Made by a program: the position numbers and the translations under genes. Below, one piece after another: positions 32,964 through 41,969 of a stretch of DNA of 64,000 bases. Numbering within the stretch: the stretch's first letter is position 1; each line of letters starts with the position of its first letter. Below the pieces are notes generated by a model. It was not told the DNA's origin and searched no databases. It saw only the letters and a list, made by a program, of their open reading frames with translations. Source of the stretch: Streptomyces xanthophaeus. Its GTDB lineage: Bacteria > Actinomycetota > Actinomycetes > Streptomycetales > Streptomycetaceae. The stretch covers positions 310,001 through 374,000 of the forward strand of contig NZ_KL647133.1 of the NCBI RefSeq assembly GCF_000725805.1, read 5' to 3'.

Positions 32964-34871
32964 ATGACCACGAAACTGCGACTGCCCGGACGACCCGAGG
33001 AGCTCACCCTCCCCGCCCTGCTGGCCCGCAACGCCGCCGACTACGGGGACCTGCCCGCCCTCTCGTGGCGTTCCGGCCCCGGCGACGCCCCGTGGACCAC
33101 CCTCAGCTGGACCGAGGTCCGCCGTAAGGTCGCGGTGCTCGCCGCGGGCTACGCCGCAATCGGCGTCGAGCGGGGCGAACACGTGCTGATGATGATGGGC
33201 AACCGCCCCGAGCACTGGCTCAGCGACCTCGCCCTCGTCCACCTCGGCGCGGTGCCCGTCACCGTCTACGGGACCTCCGCGCCCGAGCAGATAGCCCACA
33301 TCGCCCGCCACAGCCGGGCCCGGACCGCCGTCGTCGAGGGCGCCCGCGAGCTCGGCCGCTGGGAGCCGCTGCTGGCCGACGCCACCGTGCCCCTGGAACG
33401 GCTGGTCGTCGCGGAGGCCGCCGAAGCGGGCCCGCACCTCAGCTACGGCTCCCTCTTCGCGAGCGGCGCCCGCCGCCACCGCACGGACGCCTTCGAGAAG
33501 GCCTGGCGGGAGAGCCGCCCCGAGGACCCGCTGACCGTCGTCTACACCTCCGGCACCACCGGTGACCCCAAGGGCGTCCGGCTCACCCACCGCAACATCC
33601 TGCTCCAGTCGGTCCGCCTGGACCGCCGCACCGACCTGCCCGAACACGCCGAGCACCTGTGCTACCTGCCCTTCGCGCACGTCGCCGAGCGGATCCTCGG
33701 CATCTACCTGCCACTGCTGCGCGCCGCGCACGTCCGGCTGTGCGCCGACCCGACCGCCGTGTCCGCCGCGGTCCGCGAGCTGCACCCGGTGCAGTTCTTC
33801 GGCGTGCCCCGGGTGTGGGAGAAGCTCGCCGCCTCCGTACGGGCGGTGCTGGCGCGGCTCCCCGAGGAGCAGCGCGCCGCCATCGAGGCCGCGAACGACC
33901 TGGCCCGGGCCCGCGCCGGGCACCGCGAGCGCGGCGAGGAGGCCCCGGCCGCGCTCGAAGCCTCGTACGCCCGGGCCAAGGAGCGGGTGCTGGACCCGCT
34001 GCTGGGCCTGGCGGGGCTGGACCGCCTGGTGTGGACGGCCAGTGCCACCGCGCCGATGCCGATCGACGTCGTCCGCTTCTGGGCGGGCTGGGGCATCACC
34101 ATCATGGACGCCTGGGGCCTGACCGAGACCTCCGGCGTGTGCACGGTCAACAGTCCGGACTCCTTCCGGCTCGGTTCGGTCGGCCGCCCGATCGAGGGGC
34201 TGGAGCTGAAGCTCGCCGAGGACGGGGAGATCCTGACCCGCGGGGAGACCGTCTTCGGCGGCTACCTGCGGCCGGACGGCTCCCTGGAGGACGCGGCCGA
34301 TGCCGAGGGCTGGTTCGCGACCGGGGACATCGGGCGGCTCGACGAGGCCGGCTTCCTCTGGCTGACCGACCGCAAGAAGGAACTGATCATCACCTCCAAC
34401 GGGAAGAACGTCTCCCCGGCGCTGGTGGAGAACACCGTCAAGGAGCACCCGCTGATCGGGCAGGCCATGGTCCACGGCGACGGCCGCTCCTACCTGGTGG
34501 CGCTGCTGGTCCTCGACGCGGAACTGGCCCCGGCCTGGGCCGCGGCGCGCGGTATCGACGCCGGGACCCCGGACGGCCTCGCCGCGCACCCGGCGGTCCG
34601 CGAGGAGGTCGCCCGCGCGGTCGAGGCGGCGAACGCCCGGCTCAACCGCACCGAGCAGATCAAGCGGTACCGGCTGCTGACGGGGGAGTGGGGCCCCGAG
34701 ACCGGTGAGCTCACCCCCTCGCTGAAACTCCGCCGCCGCGTGGTCCGCGAGAAGTACGCGGCTCTGATCGAGGGGCTCTACGAGGAGCCGTACGACGAGC
34801 CCGGCGGGGAACCGTACGGGGAGCCCGGCGGAGTCACGCCAGGGGAACCGGAAGGCGTGCCCCGGGCGTAA
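32964..34871 (+). CDS. Long-chain fatty acyl-CoA synthetase / AMP-dependent ligase, 635 aa
   Basis: Activates fatty acids with ATP and CoA. Family blocks are VYTSGTTGDPKGVRLTHRN (P-loop), LPFAHVAERILGIY, MDAWGLTETSGVCTVN, WFATGDIGRLDEAGFLWLTD and KKELIITSNGKNVSP (hinge and catalytic Lys region). ATG 32964 has AGGAG 6 bases upstream. The C-terminus is a repetitive tail made of YGEPGG-like units (residues about 608-635), not part of the enzyme fold. Likely feeds the beta-oxidation operon next door. Confidence 0.92.
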   Translation: MTTKLRLPGRPEELTLPALLARNAADYGDLPALSWRSGPGDAPWTTLSWTEVRRKVAVLAAGYAAIGVERGEHVLMMMGNRPEHWLSDLALVHLGAVPVTVYGTSAPEQIAHIARHSRARTAVVEGARELGRWEPLLADATVPLERLVVAEAAEAGPHLSYGSLFASGARRHRTDAFEKAWRESRPEDPLTVVYTSGTTGDPKGVRLTHRNILLQSVRLDRRTDLPEHAEHLCYLPFAHVAERILGIYLPLLRAAHVRLCADPTAVSAAVRELHPVQFFGVPRVWEKLAASVRAVLARLPEEQRAAIEAANDLARARAGHRERGEEAPAALEASYARAKERVLDPLLGLAGLDRLVWTASATAPMPIDVVRFWAGWGITIMDAWGLTETSGVCTVNSPDSFRLGSVGRPIEGLELKLAEDGEILTRGETVFGGYLRPDGSLEDAADAEGWFATGDIGRLDEAGFLWLTDRKKELIITSNGKNVSPALVENTVKEHPLIGQAMVHGDGRSYLVALLVLDAELAPAWAAARGIDAGTPDGLAAHPAVREEVARAVEAANARLNRTEQIKRYRLLTGEWGPETGELTPSLKLRRRVVREKYAALIEGLYEEPYDEPGGEPYGEPGGVTPGEPEGVPRA

Positions 34872-34886
34872 CCCCAACGTCCAGGT

Positions 34887-34912
34887 CCGGTGGGCGGGCA
34901 CCTGCCCACCGG
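34887..34912. terminator. 9-bp hairpin between convergent genes
   Basis: CCGGTGGGC and GCCCACCGG pair across an 8-base loop, 15 bases after the synthetase stop and just before the stop of the minus-strand gene at 34926. Confidence 0.75.
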
Positions 34913-34925
34913 GCCAGGGGCGGTC

Positions 34926-35156
34926 TCAGGCTGGGGTATGGGCCTTTTCGGTGGCACCGCCGCCCTGGCAGGCCAGGCACGGCTCGCTGTACAGGATGCG
35001 CATCTGACCGTCGACGAGGATCGTCCGTCGGATGCCCCGACATGCAGCACACCCGGTGGTCACCTCGCTGCGACGCCGGGGAATCCCGCCCCTGCGGCGA
35101 AGCTCCCGCAGGTGGGCGATCAAGGGTCCGTGTTCACTGCTCTGCCACGCGGTCAT
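34926..35156 (-). CDS. Small CxxC zinc-ribbon protein, 76 aa
   Basis: Two pairs of cysteines, CAAC near residue 36 and CLACQGGG near residue 60, 20 residues apart, make a zinc-ribbon similar to the DnaJ central repeat. Between them is RRTILVDGQMRILYSEP. Such mini-proteins are common in Streptomyces accessory regions; role unknown. The N-terminal 30 residues are basic. The ATG at 35156 is an assumption. Confidence 0.6.
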   Translation of the reverse strand: MTAWQSSEHGPLIAHLRELRRRGGIPRRRSEVTTGCAACRGIRRTILVDGQMRILYSEPCLACQGGGATEKAHTPA

Positions 35157-35181
35157 AACCCATCAGCCTAGCGAGGCCGAC

Positions 35182-35655
35182 CTAGTTGGGGTGGTCTTCG
35201 CGGCACGTGGCCTCGCAGTTGCCGTTCGAGCACTGATTGTCGTGCTGGCAGCCAGCGGCGACGGGGATGCCCCCCAGGGGGCCGGTCCACAGGTCCATGT
35301 CGGGCTCGAACCCGGCCTGCCTGATCCGGCCCACGGTGGAGTCGAGGGCGCCCGGGGTGTAGCGGGTGGGGTCGGGCAGTTCCGGCAGGTGGTGCACGAA
35401 CCGGCCCAGCCGCGAGCACAGTCCGGCGTACACGGCGGTGTGGAGGATGAGGGCGTGCCACCCTTCATCGACGGTCCGAGATGGCCGCATGCAGCCAGGG
35501 AACACTGCGGCTGCGGCGACGAACTTGAGTCCCTCCTCGGTGATCCGCTCGGCGTTGACCTGGCTCATGTCGGGGTTGTTGCTGGCGACGGTTGCGACGA
35601 CCCCCTCGAACTCGGCAGCGCTGATGAGAGTGCGGGCGTCCCTCGTGGTAGTCAT
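35182..35655 (-). CDS. Conserved protein with Cys-rich tail, 157 aa
   Basis: Soluble protein with VDEGWHALILHTAVYAGLCS and GRFVHHLPELPD, blocks that resemble the glycine-rich-domain-containing family where a conserved Asp-x-x-Trp-His occurs. The last 25 residues carry four cysteines (CQHDNQCSNGNCEATC), an unusual tail that could bind metal or form disulfides. No signal peptide. Codon bias is moderate. Possibly cotranscribed with the small CxxC protein downstream. Confidence 0.68.
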   Translation of the reverse strand: MTTTRDARTLISAAEFEGVVATVASNNPDMSQVNAERITEEGLKFVAAAAVFPGCMRPSRTVDEGWHALILHTAVYAGLCSRLGRFVHHLPELPDPTRYTPGALDSTVGRIRQAGFEPDMDLWTGPLGGIPVAAGCQHDNQCSNGNCEATCREDHPN

Positions 35656-35785
35656 GCGGCGGTGCTCCCTGATTCGTCGTGGCGGAGGCGGGTGAGGCTG
35701 CGCGGCCGGGCGGGGGCTCAGTGGGCTGCGCCCGTCACGATTACGGCTGTACCGCAGCTGGCGGAAGCAGTGAGGGGTACGCCGC

Positions 35786-35995
35786 TCACCCGGCAGCCTC
35801 GATGTTGGCGACGGCCGTGGTGATCTCGCGGCCGGACGCGATGCGGATGTACGCCAGCTCCGCCCACCGCTCGACGCCCGTGTGCGACACGCTCTCGTTG
35901 ACCACGGCCATCAGTTCGCCCTCGGCTCCGGAGGCGATGTCGCGGACGCGCTTGCGCAGCAGGCGGTGCGGGAGGTCCTCGTAGGCCCCGGTCAC
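35786..35995 (-). CDS. Small conserved accessory protein, 69 aa
   Basis: Starts VTGAYEDLPHRLLRKRVRDI and ends with AYIRIASGREITTAVANIEA. This layout (bulky start, ASGAEGELMAVV core, SGRE-T end) matches, from memory, a recurrent Streptomyces family found near plasmid- or phage-derived regulators. GTG 35995 overlaps the end of the upstream ORF by 4 bases (GTGA). Function unknown. Confidence 0.55.
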   Translation of the reverse strand: MTGAYEDLPHRLLRKRVRDIASGAEGELMAVVNESVSHTGVERWAELAYIRIASGREITTAVANIEAAG

Positions 35996-36179
35996 CGGGC
36001 CGGCTCCGGGTGGTGCCGGCGGATCAGGACGTTCAGGTCGCTCACGCGGGACGAGTCGCCGGCGTCGTGTGCCCGCACCCGCTCGCGTGGTGGTGGCACT
36101 CCTCGCACGAGTCCGGCGGGACCGGCCATCGCCGGGGGAACAGCTCCAAGTGCTCTGGTCTCTTGATGGTGCTCGCCAT
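35992..36179 (-). pseudogene. Frameshifted small Cys-containing gene
   Basis: The frame from ATG 36179 encodes 45 residues with PPDSCEECHHHASG and then stops at 36042. The next frame carries a plausible continuation, RAHDAGDSSRVSDLNVLIRR, ending at 35992. Joined by a -1 shift inside the GAGCGGGTGCGGGC stretch (about 36064-36080), they would give one protein of about 62 residues of a CxxC...SDxNVLxRRH type common in this genus. Either a decayed gene, a sequencing error, programmed shifting, or a 17-codon coupled ORF (GTG 36045). Confidence 0.45.
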
Positions 36180-36255
36180 GCCCGGCGCTCCCAACTGTCT
36201 TCATCGGGTGTCGAATCGGAGGAGGTCCGGCGCGCCGCTCGTCGGCTTCGTACCG

Positions 36256-36294
36256 CTACGCTGAGTGCCCCGGTGACCACAGAAATGAGCGTAG
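36256..36294. promoter_or_regulatory. Spaced inverted repeat in divergent promoter region
   Basis: CTACGCT (36256-36262) and AGCGTAG (36288-36294) are exact inverse copies 25 bases apart, between the small minus-strand genes and the XRE gene at 36368. The spacing suits two dimers or a looped XRE operator. Confidence 0.45.
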
Positions 36295-36367
36295 ATTCCC
36301 GGTTGAGCTGCTCGAAGTGACTGTGAGTACGGGTTGCCCGGCCATGCGCCTGGGCAGAGGGAGCGCC

Positions 36368-37486
36368 ATGGGCAAGACTCCGACTTCCGCCCTGACCGTC
36401 GGTCAGGGAAGCCGGCGACGAGGTCGCAGCGGGATCGTTTCCGGCTACGTGTTCCGCGTCATCCGTGAGCATCTCGGACATACGCAAGAGGGCCTCGCGG
36501 AGGTGTTCGCGGTCTCGGTGGACACGGTCGCCGGATGGGAGACCGGTCGACGCCCCCTGACCGCCCTTCCTGTCGGCCAGGTGCTGGCGCACCGGCACCG
36601 ACTGATGCGCATGGGTGCGAGCCCTTCCTTGCTCCTGGCCCTTGAAAGGGCTTTGGAAGCTGACGTACTGCTGGCCGATGCCCTGGACGACGAGGGGGCA
36701 CCGGCTGACAGCCCCTTGGGAGGGTGTGTCCTACAGCGTGACCTCGTCGAGGTGCTCGCCTGGCCGCTGAACGGCCAGGTACCAGAACCCGTACGAGCTG
36801 TCCAAGCCGTCACACGTTCCCGCCGTGGACCCGCATCCGGCCGCCCGGAGCTGACCGAGGAGGAGCGCCGCCGGTTCTTCGGCCACATGAGGCGCATGGC
36901 CGAAGAGGCCCAGGCTGACCGCCAGTTCCTCCTGCGCAGGCAAGCCATGTACCTCGCGGGCTACGACGACGCGACGGACACGTTCGATTGGCTGGCCCAA
37001 CAGCGCAGGGTGGACCGGCCGTCCGACTGGCTGACCCAATGGCTCACGTCCCGGTCCGTCGCCGCCGTGGCCGCACGGCAGGGGGATCGGGAGCGGATGC
37101 AGCACTTCATCGCCACGGCTCTGGACGACGACGAGGCCGGCGAAGCAGCGAACCTCAGCTACTGGGCCTACTGGATCGGGGAGTCGGCCCACCCCCAGCT
37201 GTCCGACGACTTCATCGCCGCCCCCGGCACCATGCCGTGGCAGGGGCACCGGCTGCTCCAGCACCTCGTGGCCGTGCTCGCGCCGCAGCACGGGTTCTTC
37301 GATCTCCATGTGCACTCGCTGTGGGCGCTCCTCGCCGCGCGCCCGCGGCTGCTCCGCACCGGCTCGGCCGCGGGACGCGCTCTGCGCGGGCAGCTGCCGG
37401 TGCTGTTGGATGGCGCCAAGGCCTCGACGCGTGCGCGCCGAGAGCTGGAGGGCATCCGGTACGCGATCCGCCTCGCCGAGGCGTGA
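36368..37486 (+). CDS. XRE-family regulator with long C-terminal domain, 372 aa
   Basis: N-terminal HTH at about residues 24-70 ([20 protein letters not shown], then [16 protein letters not shown]). The remaining 300 residues are helical and reminiscent of TPR-like sensor domains of actinobacterial XRE regulators. ATG 36368 is chosen because AGAGGGAG lies 5 bases upstream; two earlier in-frame starts (36317, 36344) lack this. The HD-domain gene follows 12 bases later, so the two form an operon. Divergent small genes may be its targets. Confidence 0.85.
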   Translation: MGKTPTSALTVGQGSRRRGRSGIVSGYVFRVIREHLGHTQEGLAEVFAVSVDTVAGWETGRRPLTALPVGQVLAHRHRLMRMGASPSLLLALERALEADVLLADALDDEGAPADSPLGGCVLQRDLVEVLAWPLNGQVPEPVRAVQAVTRSRRGPASGRPELTEEERRRFFGHMRRMAEEAQADRQFLLRRQAMYLAGYDDATDTFDWLAQQRRVDRPSDWLTQWLTSRSVAAVAARQGDRERMQHFIATALDDDEAGEAANLSYWAYWIGESAHPQLSDDFIAAPGTMPWQGHRLLQHLVAVLAPQHGFFDLHVHSLWALLAARPRLLRTGSAAGRALRGQLPVLLDGAKASTRARRELEGIRYAIRLAEA

Positions 37487-37498
37487 GAAGGAGACACA

Positions 37499-38077
37499 GT
37501 GGCTGACGACCTGTCCGCGGTGGCGCGTTTCCTCTACGAAGCGGGCACGCTCAAGCACGCGCGCCGCACGGGCTGGTGGATGGCAGGCATCAATCAGCCG
37601 GAGAGCGTCGCCGAACATTCCTGGCGTACGGCGATCATCGCCTCCGTCATCGCGAAGCTGGAGGGCGCCGACGCCGCACGGGCGGCCTTCCTCGCCGTCT
37701 GGCACGACACCCAGGAGACCCGTACCGGAGACGTGAACCACCTCGGGAAGAAGTACTCGACCGGCGCCGAACCGGAGGCCGTCACGGCCGACCAGACCGC
37801 CGGGATGCCCGAGGTGCTGGCCTCCGCGATTCAGGACCTGGTGGCCGAGTACGAGGCGAAGGATTCGCCCGAGGCGGTCTGCGCGCGTGATGCAGACAAG
37901 CTGGAGTGCATGCTCCAGGGCATCGAGTACAAGGCCCAGGGCTACGAGGCCGCGCAGCGGTGGATCGACAACAGCCAGGCCCGGCTCACGACGGACACGG
38001 GTAAGCGGCTTGCCCGGGAGCTGCTCGGGCAGGACCCTCTCGACTGGCTGCGGGCTGCCGTCGGTGAGAAGGGCTGA
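37499..38077 (+). CDS. HD-domain phosphohydrolase (YfbR/HDDC2-like), 192 aa
   Basis: Metal-dependent phosphohydrolase. The HD-family ligands are all present: His in ESVAEHSWRTA (about 41), His-Asp in AVWHDTQETRTGD (about 69) and Asp in CARDADKLECMLQG (about 129). The ordering and length fit the YfbR/HDDC2 5'-deoxynucleotidase branch. GTG 37499 with AGGAGAC upstream. Coupled to an XRE regulator, so it may be a regulated nucleotide-pool enzyme. Substrate is inference. Confidence 0.87.
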   Translation: MADDLSAVARFLYEAGTLKHARRTGWWMAGINQPESVAEHSWRTAIIASVIAKLEGADAARAAFLAVWHDTQETRTGDVNHLGKKYSTGAEPEAVTADQTAGMPEVLASAIQDLVAEYEAKDSPEAVCARDADKLECMLQGIEYKAQGYEAAQRWIDNSQARLTTDTGKRLARELLGQDPLDWLRAAVGEKG

Positions 38078-38096
38078 AGCCAGGACGCGACGGTAC

Positions 38097-38130
38097 CGCC
38101 CCCTCCAGGCCCGAAGGCAGGGAGGGGGCG
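38097..38130. terminator. 10-bp hairpin between convergent genes
   Basis: CGCCCCCTCC and GGAGGGGGCG pair across a 14-base loop, 20 bases after the HD-protein stop and 21 before the sphingomyelinase stop. Confidence 0.75.
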
Positions 38131-38150
38131 CAGCCGGGACGGCGGCTGGC

Positions 38151-39149
38151 TCAGCGGCCGATTACCGGGTAGTGGTCCGAGAGGTTGTCGTACGTGTAGG
38201 ACGTGCCCCAGCTGGAGACCGTCCAGGGGGTCGACTGTTCCTTGACCACGTTGTTCTCCCAGCCCGCGGGGCGGGCGTTGCCCTTGCGGAAGAGGACGTA
38301 GTCCAGGTCCTCGCGCGGGTCGGTGGGGTAGCGGTACTTCGCTATCGAGTTCAGCGCGGTGTCGAAGGAGTACGTGTGGCCCGTGCGGGTGTCGGAGCCC
38401 GCCAGGTCGGCGTCGGCCAGCATGGACGCGTACTCGGGGGTGCGCGAGTCCACGTTCATGTCGCCCGCCACGATCACCTGCTCGCCCGCCGGGATGTTCT
38501 TCCCGTCGAGGAAGGAGTCGATCGTGCGGAACTGGCGGGCGCGCATCTCGGCCGCCTCGCCCGCGTCGCAGCCCGGGTCGGTGGACTGGGCGTGCGTGCC
38601 GACCACGTGGACCTTGGCGCCGTTCACGTTCAGCACCACGTAGGCGAAGCCCTTGTTGGACCACCAGTCCGCGCCGCAGGCGTCCTTGTAGACCACCTGC
38701 TCCTTGCGGACGATCGGCCACTTGCTGAGGACAGTGACGCCGCCGTCCTCCGGGGTGGTGGAGGAGTAGGCGCCGCCCGTGGCGTCCCAGCCGCTCTTGC
38801 TGCGGCCGACGACCGGGGTCTGGTACGGGTACTGCGCGGCCGAGTTGGCCTTCAGCGCGTCCGAGGCGCCGTTGTCGAAGGCCTCCTGGATCACGACCAC
38901 GTCGTGGCCCCCGTAGAAGGAGGCCTTGGGGATCTCGGCGGCCCGGTGGTCCTGGCCCCAGTTCGGGTACAGGTTCTTGCTCATCAGGAACACGTTGTAG
39001 GAGAGGACGCTCAGCCGCGGCGCGGCAGCGGCGCCCTCGGAGGAAGCGGCCGTGGCGGCGGGAGCGGTGGTGGCGGCCAGGGCAACGGCGGCGGCCGACG
39101 CGACGACCGCGGCGGCGGCGCGGTGACGGCGGTGGGAGAGCTGAGGCAT
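38151..39149 (-). CDS. Secreted sphingomyelin phosphodiesterase (sphingomyelinase C), 332 aa
   Basis: Hydrolyses sphingomyelin to ceramide and phosphocholine outside the cell. The basic N-terminus and hydrophobic core (AAAAVVASAAAVALAATTAP) form a signal peptide cut near residue 35. The DNase I-like catalytic motifs are VVVIQEAFDN (metal Glu), GTHAQSTDPGC (His), AGDMNVDSRT (Asp-Asn) and LSDHYPVIG (catalytic His). ATG 39149 has GGAGA 6 bases upstream; ATG 39164 is an alternative. Length is typical of bacterial enzymes. Confidence 0.93.
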   Translation of the reverse strand: MPQLSHRRHRAAAAVVASAAAVALAATTAPAATAASSEGAAAAPRLSVLSYNVFLMSKNLYPNWGQDHRAAEIPKASFYGGHDVVVIQEAFDNGASDALKANSAAQYPYQTPVVGRSKSGWDATGGAYSSTTPEDGGVTVLSKWPIVRKEQVVYKDACGADWWSNKGFAYVVLNVNGAKVHVVGTHAQSTDPGCDAGEAAEMRARQFRTIDSFLDGKNIPAGEQVIVAGDMNVDSRTPEYASMLADADLAGSDTRTGHTYSFDTALNSIAKYRYPTDPREDLDYVLFRKGNARPAGWENNVVKEQSTPWTVSSWGTSYTYDNLSDHYPVIGR

Positions 39150-39296
39150 GGGGGTCTCCATCATTCCTGCGGGGGAAGATCGGCTCCGCCATCCAAGCAG
39201 CCACGGTTACCTCTGGGTAACACCCGTGCAGCGACTTTCTGTCCGGCCAGGGACATCGCGGGGAGACCCGCGAACGCAGCCGGTCATACTGGACAC

Positions 39297-40199
39297 ATGA
39301 GTACGACGGAGCAGCCCGCAGGACGCGATGCGGGGCCCGGCGCCGGACGCCGCACCGACCCCGAGCCCCCGCCGCCCGGCGGGGTGCTGTGGACCATCGC
39401 CGGGGACGTCCGAGCCCTGCTGATGCTGCCCGCCGCCTTCACCCTCCAGGTCGCCCACCCCGCGATCGGGGCCGGGGTCGACCAGTACTCCGTGTTCCGC
39501 ACCGACCCCTGGGGCCGCGGCGAGCGCTCGCTGCGCTCCGTCCAGCTGTGGGTGTACGGGGGCGAGGAGGCCGCCGAGGAGGGCCGCCGGGTCCGCAGGC
39601 TGCACAGGGAGATCCAGGGCACCGACACCCGCGGCCGGCGCTACCACTCCCTCGACCCCGCCTGCTACGGCTGGGTGCACGCCACCGGCTTCCCCGTCTA
39701 CCTGTACGCGGGCCGCTACCTCCTGCGCCGCTTCACCCCCGCCCAGGAGCGGCAGCTCTACCGGGAATGGCTCCAGGTCGGCCGGATCCTCGGCATCCAC
39801 GACCGGGACATGCCGCAGAGCATCGAGGCGTACTGGGAGTACTGGGGCCGCATGCTGGCCGAGGAGATCGAGCCCACCAAGGTGGCCCGGGAGCTGGTCG
39901 CCACCGACGTGCCGCTGCCCCGGCCCGAGGCCGGCGGGCCCGTCGCCCGGCTCCTGCTGCGGCTCACCTGGCCGGTGCTGCGCACGGCGTTCCTGCGCCT
40001 GCGCGCCTTCGTCACCGTCGGGTACATGCCGCCCGAGGCGCGCGCGGCCGTGGGGCTGGAGTGGAGCCCGGCCCAGGAGCGCAGGCTCCGGCGGTTCAGC
40101 ACCGTCCTGCGGCTGCTCGTGCCGCTGCTCCCCGAGCGGCTGCGGTACCTGCCGATCGCGCGGGCGGCGCGCGCCCGATGGCGCGCCGCCGCCCGCTGA
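39297..40199 (+). CDS. MpaB-like oxygenase family (DUF2236) protein, 300 aa
   Basis: Member of the latex-clearing/MpaB-related family, some of which are haem b oxygenases. Typical blocks are LLMLPAAFTLQVAHPAIGAG (His that often binds haem), VHATGFPVYLYAGRYLL and EAYWEYWGRMLAEEI. No signal peptide. A CATACT hexamer 6 bases before the ATG suggests a leaderless message. Ends 4 bases before the convergent aminopeptidase stop. Confidence 0.87.
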   Translation: MSTTEQPAGRDAGPGAGRRTDPEPPPPGGVLWTIAGDVRALLMLPAAFTLQVAHPAIGAGVDQYSVFRTDPWGRGERSLRSVQLWVYGGEEAAEEGRRVRRLHREIQGTDTRGRRYHSLDPACYGWVHATGFPVYLYAGRYLLRRFTPAQERQLYREWLQVGRILGIHDRDMPQSIEAYWEYWGRMLAEEIEPTKVARELVATDVPLPRPEAGGPVARLLLRLTWPVLRTAFLRLRAFVTVGYMPPEARAAVGLEWSPAQERRLRRFSTVLRLLVPLLPERLRYLPIARAARARWRAAAR

Positions 40200-40203
40200 C
40201 CAC

Positions 40204-41739
40204 TCAGTGGTCGTCGTGCTCGTGGACGGAGTTCGTCGCGGCGATCTTCTTCCAGGACTTCGGCTCCACCTGCTGGGCGGCCGGGGCGCCCTGGGCCGAC
40301 GGTGCGGTCCGGAGCGAGCGGGCCGACGGCTGCGCCGGGTTCAGGGCGGAGACGTCCGGCTTCCCCGGGGTGTACAGCCAGGTCTCGAACAGCTGGGCCA
40401 GCGGCTTGTCGGAGACCCGCTCCGCGTAGCGGACGAAGTCACCGACCTTCGCGTTCCCGTGGGCGCGCTCGGTCGGCCAGCCCTTGAGGATCTGGAAGAA
40501 CTTCTCGTCGCCGATCTCGTTGCGCAGCGCCTGCAGGGCGAGCGCGCCACGGTCGTAGACCGCGCCGTGGAACTGGTTCTCCGCACCCGGGTCACCCGGC
40601 TTGACCTGCCAGAACGGGTCCTCGGCCGGGCGTGAGGCGTAGGTCCAGTCGGCGAGCTCCTGCGCGGTGCCCTCGCCCTCCTTCTCCGACCACAGCCACT
40701 GGCTGTAGCGGGCGAAGCCCTCGTTGATCCAGATGTCCTTCCAGCCCTCGACCGACACGCTGTCGCCGTACCACTGGTGGGCCAGCTCGTGCACGACCAC
40801 CGAGACGTTCGCGCCATTGGCGAACTGGCGCGGGCTGTAGAACGGCCGGGTCTGGGTCTCCAGGGCGAAGCCGCTGGTCACGTTGGGCACGTAGCCGCCG
40901 AGCGCGTTGAAGGGGTACGGGCCGAAGACCCCCTCCAGCCACTCCGCGACCTCGGTGGTCCGCTCGATGCTCGCCCGCGCCGCGCCCGCGTTGTCGCCGA
41001 GGTCCTTGCTGTACGCGTTGAGGACCGGCAGCCCGCTGGCCGTCTTGTCGGTGGTGATGTCGAACTTGCCGATGGCCAGGGTGGCCAGGTACGTGGCCTG
41101 CGGCTTGTTGGAACGCCAGTTGAAGCGCGTCCAGCCGAGCTTGGAGGTCTGCGACTGGAGCACGCCGTTGCTGATGGCCTGGGTGCCGTCCGGGACGTTG
41201 ACGGAGACGTCGAAGGTGGCCTTGTCGAGCGGGTGGTCGTTGCTCGGGAACCACCAGATGGCCGAGTCCGGCTCCTGCGCGGCGACACCGCCGTCCGGGG
41301 TGCGGGCCCAGGCCGACCATCCGTCGACCTTGAACTCGGAGGGCTTGCCCGCGTACTTCACGACGACGGTCGCCTGGCTGTTGCGCGCCAGCGGCTTGGC
41401 CGGGGTGATTTCGAGCTCCTGGGTGCCGGAGGTGGCGAACTTCGCCTTGGCGCCGTTGACGCGGACCTCGCTGACCTTGAGCCCGAAGTCGAGGTTGAAG
41501 CGGGACAGGTCCTGCTTGGCCGTCGCGATCAGGGTGGCCGTGCCCTCGAGGAGGTCGGTCTTCGGCTGGTACTGCAGGCGCAGGTCGTAGTGGGACACGT
41601 CGTAGCCGCCGTTGCCGCTGGCCGGGTAGTAGGGATCGCCGATACCCGGGGCTCCCGGACCGTAACTCGCCGCCGACGCCGGGATCACCAGCAGGAGGGA
41701 GGCGGCGAGCACGCTCGGGGCGATGACTTTGCGGTGCAC
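40204..41739 (-). CDS. Secreted M1-family metallopeptidase, 511 aa
   Basis: Zinc aminopeptidase-like enzyme exported by a signal peptide. GTG 41739 is preferred: GGAG lies 6 bases upstream and the resulting start (VHRKVIAPSVLAASLLLVIP) is a clean signal sequence; earlier in-frame starts lack a ribosome site. The zinc motif VVVHELAHQWYG is near residue 316 with the third ligand in WINEGFARYSQW. The exopeptidase GxMEN loop is replaced by TSGFALETQT. The C-terminal 40 residues are Ala/Ser/Pro-rich and end HEHDDH, a possible metal-binding tail. Confidence 0.92.
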   Translation of the reverse strand: MHRKVIAPSVLAASLLLVIPASAASYGPGAPGIGDPYYPASGNGGYDVSHYDLRLQYQPKTDLLEGTATLIATAKQDLSRFNLDFGLKVSEVRVNGAKAKFATSGTQELEITPAKPLARNSQATVVVKYAGKPSEFKVDGWSAWARTPDGGVAAQEPDSAIWWFPSNDHPLDKATFDVSVNVPDGTQAISNGVLQSQTSKLGWTRFNWRSNKPQATYLATLAIGKFDITTDKTASGLPVLNAYSKDLGDNAGAARASIERTTEVAEWLEGVFGPYPFNALGGYVPNVTSGFALETQTRPFYSPRQFANGANVSVVVHELAHQWYGDSVSVEGWKDIWINEGFARYSQWLWSEKEGEGTAQELADWTYASRPAEDPFWQVKPGDPGAENQFHGAVYDRGALALQALRNEIGDEKFFQILKGWPTERAHGNAKVGDFVRYAERVSDKPLAQLFETWLYTPGKPDVSALNPAQPSARSLRTAPSAQGAPAAQQVEPKSWKKIAATNSVHEHDDH

Positions 41740-41969
41740 GAAGGACTCCAAGGGGTAGGGGAGACACATCAGTTCAAGGTCTCGTCGTTCGACGGTATTC
41801 ACCCTTGCCGCCCCAGGTCATGTCTACGACCCCTCCTGTCACACGATCGCCATTCGGCCGTCACGGGACGGGGCCGGGCCGCCGTCCGCGGCGCGCGGCG
41901 CGCAGCGGGGACCCGGTCCGGGGCGCCGCACCGCCCGCGGAGCCGCCCCGCCAGGAAGTCCAGAAACCG
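41740..41969. other. Gene-free upstream region of the peptidase
   Basis: The region upstream of GTG 41739 contains its promoter and about 230 bases without a supported gene. No RNA gene or operator is recognised. Confidence 0.4.
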
